A stretch of DNA of 64,000 nucleotides from Malus domestica (GCF_042453785.1 NC_091674.1:25771001-25835000); one strand, 5' to 3'. Positions 1 to 12,436 are shown, counted from the stretch's first letter. Numbers and translations: made by a program. The notes: a model not told the origin generated them from the sequence alone.

Positions 1-165
1 CATCGTACAATCATAAATCATTTCAAATTTTAAAATAAAATATGAATAGTAACTAATAAAAACTAATCACATAACATATAATAAATTGTTACGATCATAG
101 AATCCTTAAAATCCTTAGAAAAAGAATCCTACGAACATCCTTAAGAAAATGATCCGGTGAGTATC
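1..165. mobile_element. MITE family B, copy cut by window edge
   Basis: The AT-rich block carries degraded pieces of the family B signature (a CATCGTACA-like start, an imperfect palindromic middle, and an end near GATCCGG). The same arrangement is clear at 2110, 5304, 37630 and 55365. The left end is outside the window, so no target duplication can be read. Confidence 0.4.
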
Positions 166-441
166 ATTTTCTACCTGAAATACTCAAAGCAAGATGGAGT
201 GGGCCTCGCTGGGCCCATTTAGGTACCGGGACCAGTGAGTCATCGTAAAAAATAAAAAGTTTCTAATTTTTTTAAATATTTATTTTTCGTATTTGAAAAG
301 AAAAGTGGTAGTGGTTTTGAAATTAAATCGAATTGATTTGGAGGTCACTGACTCCAAAAGTCCAAAAGGAATCATCACAAAATTGGTAATCTGTTTACAA
401 GCCGACAGCTGTTAATTTGGGCGGTAAAGTTGCAATCTTTT

Positions 442-644
442 GGGAAGAGATCCATCCTCTCCGGATCTCTCCCACCAAAATTCATCAATTAATTAATTCG
501 GATTTTTGAAATTTGATCCAACGGTTATAAACAGAACGTCCCTTTAAAAGTTATAATAATTTTAGCCGTTTCATCAAATTTCAAATGTCCAAATTAATTG
601 ATTGGTAGACTTTGGTGGGAGAGATCCATAGAGGATCTCTTCCC
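442..644. mobile_element. MITE family A, 203 bp, 9-bp TSD
   Basis: This is a near-palindromic element with terminal inverted repeats GGGAAGAGATCC / GGATCTCTTCCC. A perfect 9-bp target duplication CAATCTTTT sits at 433-441 and 645-653. The core shares TTTGATCCAACGG and an AAAGTTATAATAA spacer with copies at 685, 37902 and 47136. No ORF is present. A 9-bp duplication points to mobilisation by a Mutator-like transposase (family knowledge). Confidence 0.85.
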
Positions 645-684
645 CAATCTTTTCTCCCTCCTAGACTTCCACTTAAGAATTTTA

Positions 685-883
685 GGACATTGATCCTCTT
701 CGGATCCAGTTGTCCTAATCCACCTAGTCAAATAATCTGGACCATTGAAATTTGATCCAACAGCTACAAACAAAGACCCACTTTAAAAGTTATAATAACT
801 TTAGCCATTTGATCAAATTTCAATAGTCCGGATAATTTGACTAGATGGATTAGGACAACTGGATTCGGAGAGGATCCATGTCC
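685..883. mobile_element. MITE family A, 199 bp, 9-bp TSD
   Basis: A second family A copy lies 40 bp from the first. Ends are GGACATTGATCC and GGATCCATGTCC, and a perfect 9-bp duplication AGAATTTTA occurs at 676-684 and 884-892. The arms pair over most of the element, so a transcript would fold into one long hairpin. Confidence 0.87.
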
Positions 884-1194
884 AGAATTTTAAACTTACT
901 ACAGAATAATCTAATTTCTAAATACCTTTTCGATCCACGAATTGAATAAGTTAAAGATGGTCTAAAGACATACATTAGCAGAGTGTGTGTAAAAATAAAA
1001 ATGCGTGTGAATTACACTACCCAATAAAAATCTCATGATATTGAACTGATTTAGATGTGCAATATTATTCTTATATCATCCTTTTAACTTGATCATTTTT
1101 CGAATATTTTTACAATGCAAATTCACATTTTAATATAAACTTGTTTATAGCCGTTACATTAACAGATGCATCATTCTTATTGTGAATAAAAAGA

Positions 1195-1795
1195 TTGACG
1201 AAGAGTATAACCAAGCGGATCCAAGCGCCCCATCCCTCTCCAAGACCCTTCGTCCATCGGATCGAAAGTGATGCAGTTCTCTACTTGAGTATTGTTCACT
1301 CTACTTGATTCGTGTTTTGCTCACTAAGATGAGCTAACTGGTGGTCCTTTCTCGGTGTAGTGGTTGATTTTGTTGCCTCGCCCTATGAATGTTGTGGTCG
1401 GGTGTTTGCAATGGTTGGAAGTTGCCTTCGCTTTGTGCGTTGAGTTTGTGGTCTCATCTTTTAACGATGACTTTTTATGGTTTTGCTTTATTGCAATGAT
1501 TTTATGTGGCTTGACATTTCTGAGATGACCTATGTAGTTGCCGGTATAAGTCTGTTACGTTTATTGTGTTTTTGTAACATATTTGTATTGATGACGTTTG
1601 TAGGGGTAGAACAATATTTGTGGTAGCCGTATAGGGGTTTACTATTGTTTATTACACTGTGCAAATTTACTCTAGATCAATTTCTTGGTGGAGCTTATGT
1701 ACCCAATTGACAACCTTTGTAATTGTTTGTGAAGTTTCAATGAAATACCACTATATCGTTTCTTGTAAAAAAATAAAAAAAAAACCTATCCTTAT
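1195..1795 (+). mobile_element. Possible LINE 3' end with A-rich tail
   Basis: This is a G/T-rich non-coding stretch with no long ORF, ending in a sequence resembling the 3' UTR of plant L1 elements (TTTGTAATTGTTTGTGAAGT, then CAATGAAATACCACTAT) followed by an A-rich tail at about 1766-1791. No target duplication was found and the 5' boundary is a guess. It could instead be a processed transcript fragment. Confidence 0.3.
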
Positions 1796-2109
1796 CTGCC
1801 ACACATTTTTGTTAACATTTTTTTTTCAATTCATTTGATTCTATTCATGGATCTTCTTTAATTCATTTGATTCAACGATATAAAATTAAAAAATGTGTAT
1901 GAGAAGAACAAATAGGTGTGTAGATAAAACTACCCATATTTAATCACAATTACCTATTTAACTCGCTAACCGGAACCTGAAGTTCACTTTCAGCTCTTTT
2001 CGGCTCCGAGAAACTAGGTTCACTGGATTGCTCCCATTAAATAGGAATTTGCACTGTACATGTACCACCGTTGATAACTCCAAAAAAATTGGTAACAATG
2101 GAGTCTAAG

Positions 2110-2301
2110 GAATGAAGATCATCTTCGGATCCTCTTTGTTACTCTCTAATTATGTTCATTTATCGTATATCGTGCGGTAAAAAAATATTTTAAATTTTAT
2201 ATTTAAAATTGAATACAAATAGTATTTGGCAAAAATTGACTGCACAATTTACGACGAAATTAAAAGATCTTTTGGATTCTCACAAAAGAGGATCATCATT
2301 C
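2110..2301. mobile_element. MITE family B, 192 bp, 9-bp TSD
   Basis: Terminal inverted repeats are GAATGAAGATCATC and GAGGATCATCATTC. The flanks GAGTCTAAG (2101-2109) and AAGTCTAAG (2302-2310) form a 9-bp duplication with one mismatch. The interior carries the family signature, TCGTATATCGTGCGGT on one arm and its mirror on the other. Confidence 0.8.
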
Positions 2302-2316
2302 AAGTCTAAGAGATTT

Positions 2317-2697
2317 AGGGCTGGTTTGGTATTGCTGTGCTTTGAAAAAAAAACTATTGTGAGAATAAGCGGCTGTGTTGTGAGAATAAGCGGTTGTGAA
2401 ATAAATCAGCAGAGTGTTTGGTAAACTTTTTTGTAAAAGTGCTTTGGAAAAAAAAGCAGTCTGATAGTGAGTCTTTTCATTAAAAGAGCAATGTAGCTCC
2501 GTGTGCTTTGAAAAAAAAGCCAGTTTTCCAAAGCTGCAAATAGCAGCTTCAGCTTTTTCCTTTGATTTCAGCTTATTCTCACAGCAACTTCCAAAATAAG
2601 CCTTTTTTTTTTCAGTTTACCAAACACCTAAAACCCTTACAGCTTTTTTTCATGGGTGCTTTTTTTTAAGCACCTCACTCCCAAACCACCCCTTAAA
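2317..2697. mobile_element. hAT-like MITE, about 380 bp
   Basis: Ends are AGGGCTGGTTTGG and CCAAACCACCCCT, which pair as terminal inverted repeats. The inside is rich in A/T homopolymers and AGCTTTTTT/AAAAAAGC motifs. It starts six bases after the target duplication of the family B copy at 2110. I could not find a matching 8-bp duplication. The family resemblance to plant hAT MITEs is from memory. Confidence 0.6.
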
Positions 2698-5290
2698 ATG
2701 TCATATCGAATCTGTTTTGTAGTACGAGTGATTGTGGAAGATAAAGAAATCGAATTCAATACTTGATATAAAAACGAGAATGTTCTTAAATAACTAATAG
2801 TTATAATTTTGATTCTCCTTTAAATGTTGCTCTTTGAATTCGGCAATAAACTAAATTTAGCAAATTAGAGAATAACTAGAAACACACAAGACTAAACTAG
2901 TTCAACATAATTTTTGCCTACGTCTAGTTGTGATTTCTCTTAGTAGAAAAATCGCATTTCTTTGATTAACAAAAGAGTATATAGTATAGTAGAAAAACCA
3001 CAGCTACTTTTCCCTGTCTTCTCTCTCAACAGTCTCTGTTTATCTGCTTGCTTTTTAGCCTTGTCGCACTCTATTTATAGTCATTCAACTCTTAATCAGT
3101 GACAATATGCGATATCATGCATCAAGATTACCAGATTCCATATTTCATTATGTGTCAACGATGTCCAAAGGGAATAAACGTCAAGAACAAAATATATCAC
3201 TTTTTCTATGGAATCCTATTCCATAACTTGTACAAATCGAATAGACGTTCGATGCAATGAGACTTAATATTTGCATTATTTTGCTTCCAAACGTGTACGT
3301 CGTTTTTGCCTCCAGAATCTTCTAGTTTCATTCCTAGTAAGAATGATGTGGCTTTGGTTTTACTACAAATATGTGCATGCATGAACATTGACTTGTACAT
3401 ATTGTCTTTATCATATGGAGAAATATCAAGGAGATTCACTTAAAAGTGAGATTTTTTTTATGGATTCTCTGCTACTTTACAATTTAACGTCAATTTTCTT
3501 ACCAACATTGTAAAATATATTGTGCAAAAAATATAAGGTGGTAGATAATCCATGGAGAGTCCATCCCACTTTTGAGATCATTCATTAAATAGAAACATAA
3601 TGAGTGGTAATTTTTTTTTAATATTGTACATAGTTTCTTGTTCTATGAATTAATAATTGAAGTATATGTTTAACCAAGTAAATTCATGAATCTAATTATT
3701 TCTTTCAAAAATAGATTGTACATTGTTCAGTGTACTACATTATTGTTTTTTATGAGCATTTAACAAAAAAAAAACAATAGAAACAGAAAATTATTGATTT
3801 ATATATTACATGAGACTGAGACCCATATGAATTTTTACATTGTGTTATCTTATAAATTTAGCAAGTTATAAATTTAGCACATCATCCCCACGTCAAAACC
3901 GGCCAAAAATATTTTTTAACTGAAGTTATTAATTTATCAGGTATTAAATTATCGATGTTCTACTGTATTCAAATTGTATACCATATGTAATCATTCATAT
4001 ATAAAATAGAAACTTAATGGATAGTACCAAAAATTAACTTCACCTGCAGTTGTGAATACCCAATAATTTGCTTTTGGATCATTCAAAATTTCATGAGTTG
4101 GATACTCCACGGAAGGTTCCATATAAAGAAACAAATGCTTTGATATGGATTTGTCTTTCCATACATGTATATAAATTCAGGTGAATTCTCCAAGTAAACT
4201 TCATATCTCCAAACCCTAGAAGATCAGTTCAAATATCAAACATCATACCAACTTCTTGTGTATTTTTGTGTGAAAATATAAGGTGGATGAAAAGAAAAGA
4301 AGTTTTCACACTCCTCCTGCATATAAATAGAATGACAAATGTGAAACGAATTTACTGTTATCGTGACGCTTTAAGCCATTAATTCAATTCTTGCAAACAT
4401 ACTCCAACGGAATATTTAATGCGTTAGCTACAATACTGCACGGGTCGATACGCAAAATGCGTAGTATCTATCACGTTGTACTAGCTGTCAAATACGCTAC
4501 GGTGTCAATGAGGCGATTTCATACATGCATGGAAGCCTCTCCAACATATAGGAGTGTATGAGGTGATTGGAGAAGGGAGAACAAGGCCAAAGGAAACAAG
4601 TTCCATGAACATAATTGCCCATTGCGTTTGGAGACGTGACATGTGGGGACGTTTTTTCGGGAACAAGCATGAAAGCTAGCGTGGGCATCGACATCATTTC
4701 AGTTGTTCCACCACCAATATGTTATCTTTTTTTTCTTCTTCTTTTGAAAAATGTAACAGCCGATAATAAGTCATGGTTCTTCACTCATTTTGGATGCCAG
4801 AAAGATTCAGCGAGGCATTTCAACCTTCTTCTGGTCATAAGACTGGCTTCCACATTAGCAGCAGGTTGCGTACCCAAGACCTCAAGCAATTCTTCTTTTA
4901 CTATTGAACCACCAGCTCGTGATTAATATGTTATCTTCTTTGATTTCGGCCAAATGTTTTCAGTAGGTAAGGGCACAAAAGTTCGGTATTGGTATACGTT
5001 GTTGTGACTATGTAGGGCCGACGTCCAGTTTGGTTCGATTAAGACCTCAAATTGCATATTTATACCAACGGATATTCTTTCATAATTTAGTCTGATTCAA
5101 TTTACTCTTAAACGAATCCGTAAGATTGTAGTTTTCCAGTTTTGTGGAAAGAAATAAAGTGTATGTCGTTTACTCGTCATACATGCCCATCTTACAGAAA
5201 GTTCGACACGCAGAAGGTAACACCTATTGAGAGGACACGTGGAGGGACGCGTAGCGTCAAGGCAGCTGGCGATGGATCCTGTTCCTGGGA
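2698..5290. other. Intergenic, no gene supported
   Basis: This is AT-rich sequence with scattered stops in all frames. The longest open frame, 4615-4926 (+), encodes 103 residues with no recognisable motif and no sign of exon structure, so I do not call it a gene. An unrelated short GC-richer patch lies at 5190-5300. Confidence 0.5.
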
Positions 5291-5303
5291 TAGTTTCCTC
5301 AGA

Positions 5304-5492
5304 GTCCGGATCATTGCAGATGCTCATGATATATGAATCGTCATCATATATTGTGTGGTCAGAAATTTTTTTAATTATTTTTATTTAAAAATGTATAATT
5401 AATAAAAACTGATCGTATAATATACGATAAACATACATGATTTACGAATCTTCAGAATTCTCATTAAAAAGATCCGGAGAGGAACTTGTTGG
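5304..5492. mobile_element. MITE family B, about 189 bp
   Basis: Both sides carry the identical 11 bases GTTTCCTCAGA (5293-5303 and 5493-5503), which includes the expected 9-bp target duplication. GTCCGGATC near the left end and GATCCGGAG near the right end are inverted. The interior has the family B CATATATTGTGTGGTC arm and its mirror. Confidence 0.7.
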
Positions 5493-6189
5493 GTTTCCTC
5501 AGACGCGAGGAGCAAACTCCATCCACTGGATTATTGTGGTGGCAAAAGTATAGGCCGAAGGGCAGGCAAGATTCTCTGTGTATGGTCAAGGAGGCGATGG
5601 CATTGGCCGACATGACATATGGTTCATAATTCTTTCTGAATTTTTGTGTCGCGAGACCGACGGATCAGGTAATCCAGACTGTTTAAGAGAAAAAGAGTTG
5701 GGTTGTGCAAAGATTTAGTATTTTGGGAGGTAGGGCAGTAGGATGGAATAAAGATAATCGTAAAAATTAAATTGAGTGGTTTGATTCTTTGGTATTGAAC
5801 TCTTGGCACAAAAATCCAAAAAATATCTAAATTCGTAGCATCATACAAAAGGGAAGAATTTTGAAGGAATGAAATTAAAGTTGTAGATTTTTTTTTTGGT
5901 GGGGGGGGGGGTGCTGGGGGGTTTCTATCACTAATCCATGACTCCATGTTTACTCATCCATTTATCTCATATGTGTTGATAGATTATTTATTTGGTCTAA
6001 GGTTTAATTTGGGATTTTTGTGTTTTAAAAAAAAATATTTATATTATGCTTTAAAACTAATTAGCTGTAAAATAAAGTAATTGAGTGTTTGATAGATTAT
6101 TTTTATTTTATAAATGATGTTGAGTATGGAAATCAATGTAAAAGCATTTGGTAAATTTTAATATAAACGTGATATAATTGTACACAATG

Positions 6190-6430
6190 ATAAAATGGAC
6201 ATAATAATGGGGGCGGTGGTAATAACAGTGGTGGCAGCAATGATGGTGATGGAAAAGACAATTGCAAGGGTATGATGGTGGTGTCAACATTGGGGCGTAG
6301 TTGGCGTACAAAGATAATCCTGGTAGTAAAGGCGGCGGTGAAAATTATGGTTGTGATTGTGGTTGTGGTGGTTGCAATGGTGATGGTGGTGACAATGGTA
6401 ATGATGGTATGACGATGATGATGTAAAGTT
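6190..6430. repeat. Low-complexity GGT/GAT-rich stretch
   Basis: This is an irregular run of GGTGGT, GATGGT and GATGATG triplets. Stops interrupt every frame in both directions, so a glycine- or histidine-rich protein is not supported. It resembles a decayed trinucleotide microsatellite. Confidence 0.6.
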
Positions 6431-6699
6431 AGTGGCTATAATGGTAGGGTTTCCTATTTAACTCCCTGCACTCGAGGGTGGAGTAATTTGGATCTCCGAA
6501 TGATAACCCAAACTCACAAGCAAAGTGGGGTGAGGAAACTCAAGACATCCCTGGGTTCAAGTAAATTGGAAGCTAGTGGTAATTGACCCAACGAACAAAC
6601 CCACGTTCAAGTAATGAATTGACTAATAATGTACATGCATGGTAAACAAAGTCGGCTGTGGTGTTGCCTTATCTGAAATAGGTTTTATTCTGATTTTAA

Positions 6700-6870
6700 A
6701 GATTTTGAAGATTATTTTATCGTGTCTGTTTATCTAAACAATTAAAAATTATTTTATTTAAAATTGAGCGCAAATATTACTTAACGAAAATTGGCTCAAT
6801 AGAATACGATGAACGAATATAATGAAGTGATTTATAGAATCCTCGAGAATCTGGAGTGGATATTCATCCG
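6700..6870. mobile_element. MITE family B, degraded copy
   Basis: Recognised from AAAATTGAGCGCAAATATTA, then ATACGATGAACGAATATAAT and GAATCCTCGAGAATC, which follow the order seen in the copy at 37630. The ends are eroded and no target duplication is visible. Confidence 0.45.
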
Positions 6871-7380
6871 CCTTATCTCTTCCATCTTATGGTTTCAAAC
6901 TGTCATGTCAAAACTCCTTGAGCAACTAGGTCAACATATTTTTCTCGTTCATTTTGGTCCTCACATTTTTTTCTAGAGACAAACTCTAAAGCATACAATT
7001 ACATTAATTTTCAAAATGAAACACCAGAATGCTTGAGTTACTCTTAACTACATGAACTACAAAATACAACCTCGTTGCAAGCATGCAACCAAAATTCCAA
7101 ATCGTAGTTCAAATTTGTCATTTTTTTATAAAATATGCAACATGACAAAAGAAAATTGAACACAAGTTATCGTATAAATCCTCTTAATTAAAATACGTAA
7201 CTTGATAACATTACGTGACAATATCACGAAATTATTAAGATTCTTCCTCCCATTAAATTATATAAAAGTAACCATCTACATCATTTGCAAAAGAAGAAAG
7301 AAAATTAACACTAGATTGAGAATAATCTTTCATATAAGGCCAAATGATTAAATAACGACTTGGTTTTAGTAGTAGCACCC

Positions 7381-7570
7381 CACTGGAAAGAGATAATCTC
7401 TGGATCTCTTTCCACTTAATCCATCAAGTTTGATATTCGGACTATTAAATTTGATCTAATGATTACAGTAATTATAACTTTTAAGGAACTTTCTGTTTGT
7501 AACCGTTAGATTAAATTTCAACAGACCAGATTATGAACTTAGTGGATTTAGTGGAAAGAGATCCCTACCC
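7381..7570. mobile_element. MITE family A, degraded copy upstream of the receptor kinase
   Basis: GGATCTCTTTCCACTTAATC near the left end pairs with GGATTTAGTGGAAAGAGATC near the right end. The core has the family TTTGATCTAATG...GTTAGATTAAATTTC mirror. Unlike the other copies, a 9-bp duplication is not evident. It ends about 105 bp before the start codon of the lectin receptor kinase, so it lies in that gene's promoter or 5' UTR. Confidence 0.6.
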
Positions 7571-7676
7571 GCTTGTACAAAAATATGACTACTTTCATTA
7601 AACAAAGTAACATAACAACTGTTAATCCACCCACAAACTTTTTCCCCCTCGCCGGCGACAAGTGGAATCTGTACGG

Positions 7677-9692
7677 ATGAGACCCTTCTCAGCCGTCGTC
7701 GTCCGCCTTCTCCTCCTCCACCTCTTCCTCTCCCCCACCTCCGCTCTCGATTTCTTGTTCAACTCCTTCACCAATATCACCAATGCCACCGACCTTATTC
7801 TCATCAACGACGCCCGACTCGACGCCGCCGCCATCCGCCTCACAAACGACAGTAACCAGTTTGCCGTCGGCCGCGTCTTCTACCCAACAAAAATTCCCAT
7901 GAAACCCACCTCCAACTCCACCTCCGTCACCTCCTTCTCCACCTCCTTCGTCTTCTCCGTTCTCCCGGAGATTGCCTCGAGCCCGGGATTCGGCCTCTGC
8001 TTCGTCCTCTCTAACTCCACCTCGCCGCCCAACGCCCTCGCCAGCCAATACTTCGGTCTCTTCACCAACGCCACCGTCCCCTTTGTCGCCCCGTTGCTCG
8101 CCGTCGAGTTCGACACGGGTCAAAACCCGGAATTCAACGACCCAAATGGGAATCACATCGGAATCGACCTCAACAACATCGAGTCCGCCGTCACGACCCC
8201 CGCCGGGTACTACAACTCGACCGGCGGATTCATCCCGATCCAAATGCGGACCGGGCAGAACGTCCGGGCCTGGATTGAATTTGACGGGACTAGTCTCGAA
8301 TTCAACGTCACCGTCGCCCCTGCCAATGTGTCCCGTCCTTCTCTGCCAACGCTTACTTACATAGACCCCAAGATTGCGAACTACGTATCTGCCGAGATGT
8401 TCGTCGGGTTTTCGGCTTCGAAAACGCAGTGGATTGAAGCCCAGAGGGTTTTAGCTTGGAGTTTTAGCAACACCGGAGTCGCCAGAGACATTAACACGAC
8501 GAATCTGCCCGTTTTCCAGCTGGTTTCTCCGTCGTCTTCTCTATCGAGTTCGGCGATTGCCGGGATTTCAATCGGTTGTGTCGTTTTTGTGTTGATTTTA
8601 GTATCTGGGTTTTACTTGTACTGGCGGAAGAAAAGGACGGAAGGCGAAGAAACCGACGACGAGATCGAAGATTGGGAGCTGGAGTATTGGCCGCACAGAT
8701 TCTCCAATGAGGAGCTGAGGGAGGCGACGGGAGGTTTTTCGATCGATCAGCTTCTGGGTTCCGGTGGATTCGGGAAGGTTTACAAGGGCACCTTATCAAA
8801 CGGCACAGAAATCGCCGTCAAGTGCGTCAACCACGACTCGAAGCAGGGGCTGAGGGAGTTCATGGCGGAGATCGCCAGCATGGGGCGGCTGCAGCACAAG
8901 AACTTGGTGCAGATGCGGGGGTGGTGCCGGAAGGCCAACGAGCTGATGCTGGTGTATGATTACATGCCCAACGGAAGCCTCAATCGGTGGATTTTCGACA
9001 AGCCCAAGACGGTTTTGGGGTGGGAAAGGCGGCGGCGCGTGCTGGCGGATGTGGCGGAGGGGTTGAATTACCTCCACCACGGGTGGGACCAGATGGTGAT
9101 TCACAGAGACATTAAGTCGAGCAACATTTTGTTGGACGCGGAGATGAGAGGGCGGCTTGGGGATTTCGGGCTGGCGAAGCTCTACCAGCACGGGGAAGTG
9201 CCCCACACGACGCGTGTCGTCGGGACGTTCGGGTACTTGGCGCCGGAGCTGGCGACTGTGGCAGCGCCGACGGCGGCGAGTGATGTTTATAGTTTCGGGG
9301 TGGTGTTGTTGGAGGTGGCGTGTGGGAGGAAGCCGATTGAGATGGAGGCGGCGGAGGATGAGGAGGTGTTGGTTGATTGGGTGAGGAAGTTGTATTTTAG
9401 AGGGAGGGTGGGGGAGGCGGCGGACCCGAGAATAAATGGGGAGTATGAGGCGGCGGAGATGGAGATTGCTTTGAAGCTTGGGCTGGCTTGTTGCCATCCT
9501 GATCCACAGAGAAGGCCTAACATGAGGGAAATTGTGGCGGTTTTGGTTGGTGAGGCCGCGTCCGCCACCGCACCCGCCCATTTGTTGTCTGAATTGGCAA
9601 GGGGTGATAGTAGCATTGGCGGCGGAGACGGCGGTAGTGATGATTTGTCTATGGAAGTGGCGCCACCCCAACTCCAGCAGCCTTTAGTGTGA
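7677..9692 (+). CDS. L-type lectin-domain receptor-like kinase, intronless
   Basis: A plasma-membrane receptor kinase of 671 residues. A hydrophobic signal peptide (about 1-23) precedes a legume-lectin domain (about 24-266) with the family VEFDT and FNDPNGNHIGID motifs and many N-glycosylation sites. A transmembrane helix spans about 293-316. The Ser/Thr kinase (about 357-625) has P-loop GSGGFGKV, lysine in IAVK (382), HRD catalytic loop (Asp478), DFG (496-498) and an APE motif, so an active RD kinase is expected. The subfamily looks closest to LecRK-S types; I am not sure of the clade. The first in-frame ATG is 7677; a TAA lies upstream at 7623 and the codon at 7662 is only GTG. The gene is much richer in G+C than its surroundings. 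Ligand and pathway cannot be read from sequence; the family acts in pathogen and stress signalling. Confidence 0.95.
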   Translation: MRPFSAVVVRLLLLHLFLSPTSALDFLFNSFTNITNATDLILINDARLDAAAIRLTNDSNQFAVGRVFYPTKIPMKPTSNSTSVTSFSTSFVFSVLPEIASSPGFGLCFVLSNSTSPPNALASQYFGLFTNATVPFVAPLLAVEFDTGQNPEFNDPNGNHIGIDLNNIESAVTTPAGYYNSTGGFIPIQMRTGQNVRAWIEFDGTSLEFNVTVAPANVSRPSLPTLTYIDPKIANYVSAEMFVGFSASKTQWIEAQRVLAWSFSNTGVARDINTTNLPVFQLVSPSSSLSSSAIAGISIGCVVFVLILVSGFYLYWRKKRTEGEETDDEIEDWELEYWPHRFSNEELREATGGFSIDQLLGSGGFGKVYKGTLSNGTEIAVKCVNHDSKQGLREFMAEIASMGRLQHKNLVQMRGWCRKANELMLVYDYMPNGSLNRWIFDKPKTVLGWERRRRVLADVAEGLNYLHHGWDQMVIHRDIKSSNILLDAEMRGRLGDFGLAKLYQHGEVPHTTRVVGTFGYLAPELATVAAPTAASDVYSFGVVLLEVACGRKPIEMEAAEDEEVLVDWVRKLYFRGRVGEAADPRINGEYEAAEMEIALKLGLACCHPDPQRRPNMREIVAVLVGEAASATAPAHLLSELARGDSSIGGGDGGSDDLSMEVAPPQLQQPLV

Positions 9693-11329
9693 ATATGCTT
9701 GTTTTTTTTTTTTCCTTTCAATTACATTTTTTATATTATTTTTCAAGAAATTTAAAAAAAAAATTGTGAGGCGTACACATTGACAATTTGACTTTGCATT
9801 TCAATCTGTCGAGTGAGGTTTGGTGTTTGTTGTAAAATGGTAGGAGGTTTCAATTGTTTTCGCTTTGAAATTCAACGTTTTGACTTTCGGTCGATTTACA
9901 CATTATACTATGGGAGATTTTGAAATGTTTTTCTACATTTAAATTTAAAGTTTTGACTTTCGCTCGATTTAGATTTATGTTATATGTCCGTATGGTCAAT
10001 TACTAATTATTAACAGGAATATAGAATAACGGGATTCATTCTCTCAAAGAGTAAAAAAAGATGTACTATTTTACACTTTCGTTTTTTTCATTTTGCATCT
10101 TTAATTTTCTTTTGTGAAGAAACTAGGACCTAAATATTAACTTAAACCTAGCTCGCTCTCATCACAAAACCTAAATGATTCAGGGGTATTTTGATATGGG
10201 TTCAAAGTAATTAAAAATTGAACATATTTTAAAAGTATGCCTGTAAAATTGGATCTATTTCAAATTTTCTCATGATTCAAACACATGTGAGTTGGTTAAA
10301 TGTGTTTTTGATGTCTCATGGGTCAAATTCATAAGGATTCAATTTGCAAAAGGTGCAAATTGCATTGAAAACTCATATTTTAAGTTATGCACCTAACAAA
10401 AAAAATTAAAAGCCCTCATCTCTTTGTTCAATTCTCTGAATTTTTACTTTTACCGTGATAAGCTTTCATGTAATGAAGTTAGTACGAAAATATGTATGTT
10501 TGCTAATTAAGATATTGGGGTATACTAAAATGATTTTTTCGCTTCTTCAACTTTCCCCCAAAAGAAAATGAATGAAGGCTACAATGCTAAGACATAAAAG
10601 AGAAAGGCCTCTTTGAACAAATTGTAATTATTGTATAATTTAACAACTTCCATTGAGGTTTTGTTTTTTGATTAACAAAATGTAAATTTTTTTATTTTAT
10701 TCACATGTAGAACTTATATACAAGAGCGGATTGAGTTTTTTTATTTTTTTATTTTACAATTACATTGAATTGCAAGCCGAATTTAAAATAAATTTGACAA
10801 TGAAAGGAAGTTTACAAAAAAAAAAATAATGAAAGGATAAAAGGGTATTTTTAAATTTACTATTATTAGGAGGAGGAGAGTTTGAAACTATTATAATAAT
10901 TTAGAAGAGTTTCAAACACAGATCGCAAAATCTAGTTACTATGTATCTTCACTTTTATTATTGTTTAGGGTTTCTCTCCAGTAGCTATAGTGTGAAATGA
11001 GGGAGCACCCATTTTCTGCCGGCATTCCGTTACAACTGATTCTTTCATAGTCTCACGTCCACGCACCATCACTCCAATATCAGATCCACCCATCTCATCT
11101 GAAAACTTTGCAAAGATATATACTCATAACAAGAAAGCCGTTAAAAATGGAAAATATATGTAACGGGTACAAATCACAGTTTGATATGAGTGCATAAGCA
11201 TTTTTTTGTGTTTTGAATAAGTCAATTCAGTATATATGTCAGTATGTAGTTTACATGTAAATTACTATTTAACCTTAATCGTAAAGAGTCGAGTAATGTT
11301 CCAAAAAGATTACAAGGGTAAACGAATAA
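9693..11329. other. Intergenic, no gene supported
   Basis: This AT-rich region lies between the receptor kinase 3' end and the FRO relic. Homopolymer runs are common (9700-9770, 10740-10830). No ORF, RNA gene or bounded mobile element could be supported. Confidence 0.5.
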
Positions 11330-12431
11330 AAGTACCGTTAAAGTTGGGCTTGCGTCCAAAATGGGTTTCATGTTGCTCAAGAGCTGCATCACTTGCTTGT
11401 GTTGAACAATTTTTTCCAAGTCTATCCCATGTTTTTGGAGGATAGGAGGAATCAATTTCTGAATCCTTCTCCATCTGCTACCAAAATGCTGCATGTTATT
11501 ACTACAATGAAAGAAGATAGGATAAGCCGATCTCCTTCGATGCTTGGGAGGCCATTTTTTTTAGAGGGAACAAAAATGTGGTTGGAAATGGTAAGAAAGA
11601 TCAGAAGCAGGATGGAGGAGATTCCGGCTATGGCAGCCATCCAAGACGAGCTTTCGAGTCCATTGATTGAATAATTCAAGAACTTTGTACCAACCTGTAC
11701 CGTTTTCACTTGCGAATACTCGCTTAGTGGTTCTCTTACTGTTGTACCATAGTGCTCTTGTGTCACAAATATTTAAACTTTCAGCTGGCTGGTTGAAGAT
11801 TAAGGTTGAGATTGACTTTAATAGACAAATGTCTTCGGACTTCTGCACAACATAATAAGTTGTATTGTTGGCAGAAAAACATGTATGCCGACTGTTTTCA
11901 AACGAAGCGAGTTCTTGCAAGATGCTCAGAAATGGGGTTATCCCAATTCCTCCAGCAACAAGCATTAGGATGTCATATCTGCACAAAGATCTCACATTCG
12001 TGTGAATCAAATTTTTTCTCTAATTTGGTGATCAATGAGAAAGTTTTAAGAAATTAAACTATCATGATGAAAAGTGAAATTTTTATGTACCCTAAGGAGT
12101 CCATGGAGACAAGTCCATAGGGGCCTTCTACTGCAATAGGTATGTACTTCAACTGATCGCTATACGTTTCTTGCCTAGTTTGGATCATATTTGAGAGAGA
12201 ACTAGTCCAGGAACCTTCGGATTTGATTAAAACCGACCTTGTGTTCTCATCGACCCTAGAGCTGGAAACAATGCTGAATGAGTGCCATTGATATTTGGAT
12301 ATACTTGGTACCTTCACAAATATAACACTTGTTGGTGTATACTAGAGTCCTGCAAGTAATTACAAGTGAATGTTTCATATGATTACTCCAAACTTTTACG
12401 CAAATTTCTGGTTTCTGACCAGAGTCGAGAA

Positions 12432-12436
12432 AAGTT
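12432..12436. repeat. Target-site duplication AAGTT, left
   Basis: Five bases directly outside the left LTR, identical to 18778-18782. Five-base duplications are typical of Copia integrases. Confidence 0.92.

Noticed and set aside
4615..4926. 103-residue open frame
   Set aside because: No motif, no homologue that I recognise, and no supporting promoter or exon structure in AT-rich intergenic DNA.
6108..6311. Histidine-rich small protein on the minus strand
   Set aside because: It is the translation of a low-complexity GGT/GAT tract.
7662..7676. Start of the receptor kinase at 7662
   Set aside because: The codon is GTG; the first in-frame ATG is at 7677 and is followed at once by a good signal peptide.
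7622..9721. Long open frames on both strands overlapping the lectin receptor kinase
   Set aside because: They are shadows caused by the high GC content of the real gene; none has a domain or independent support.
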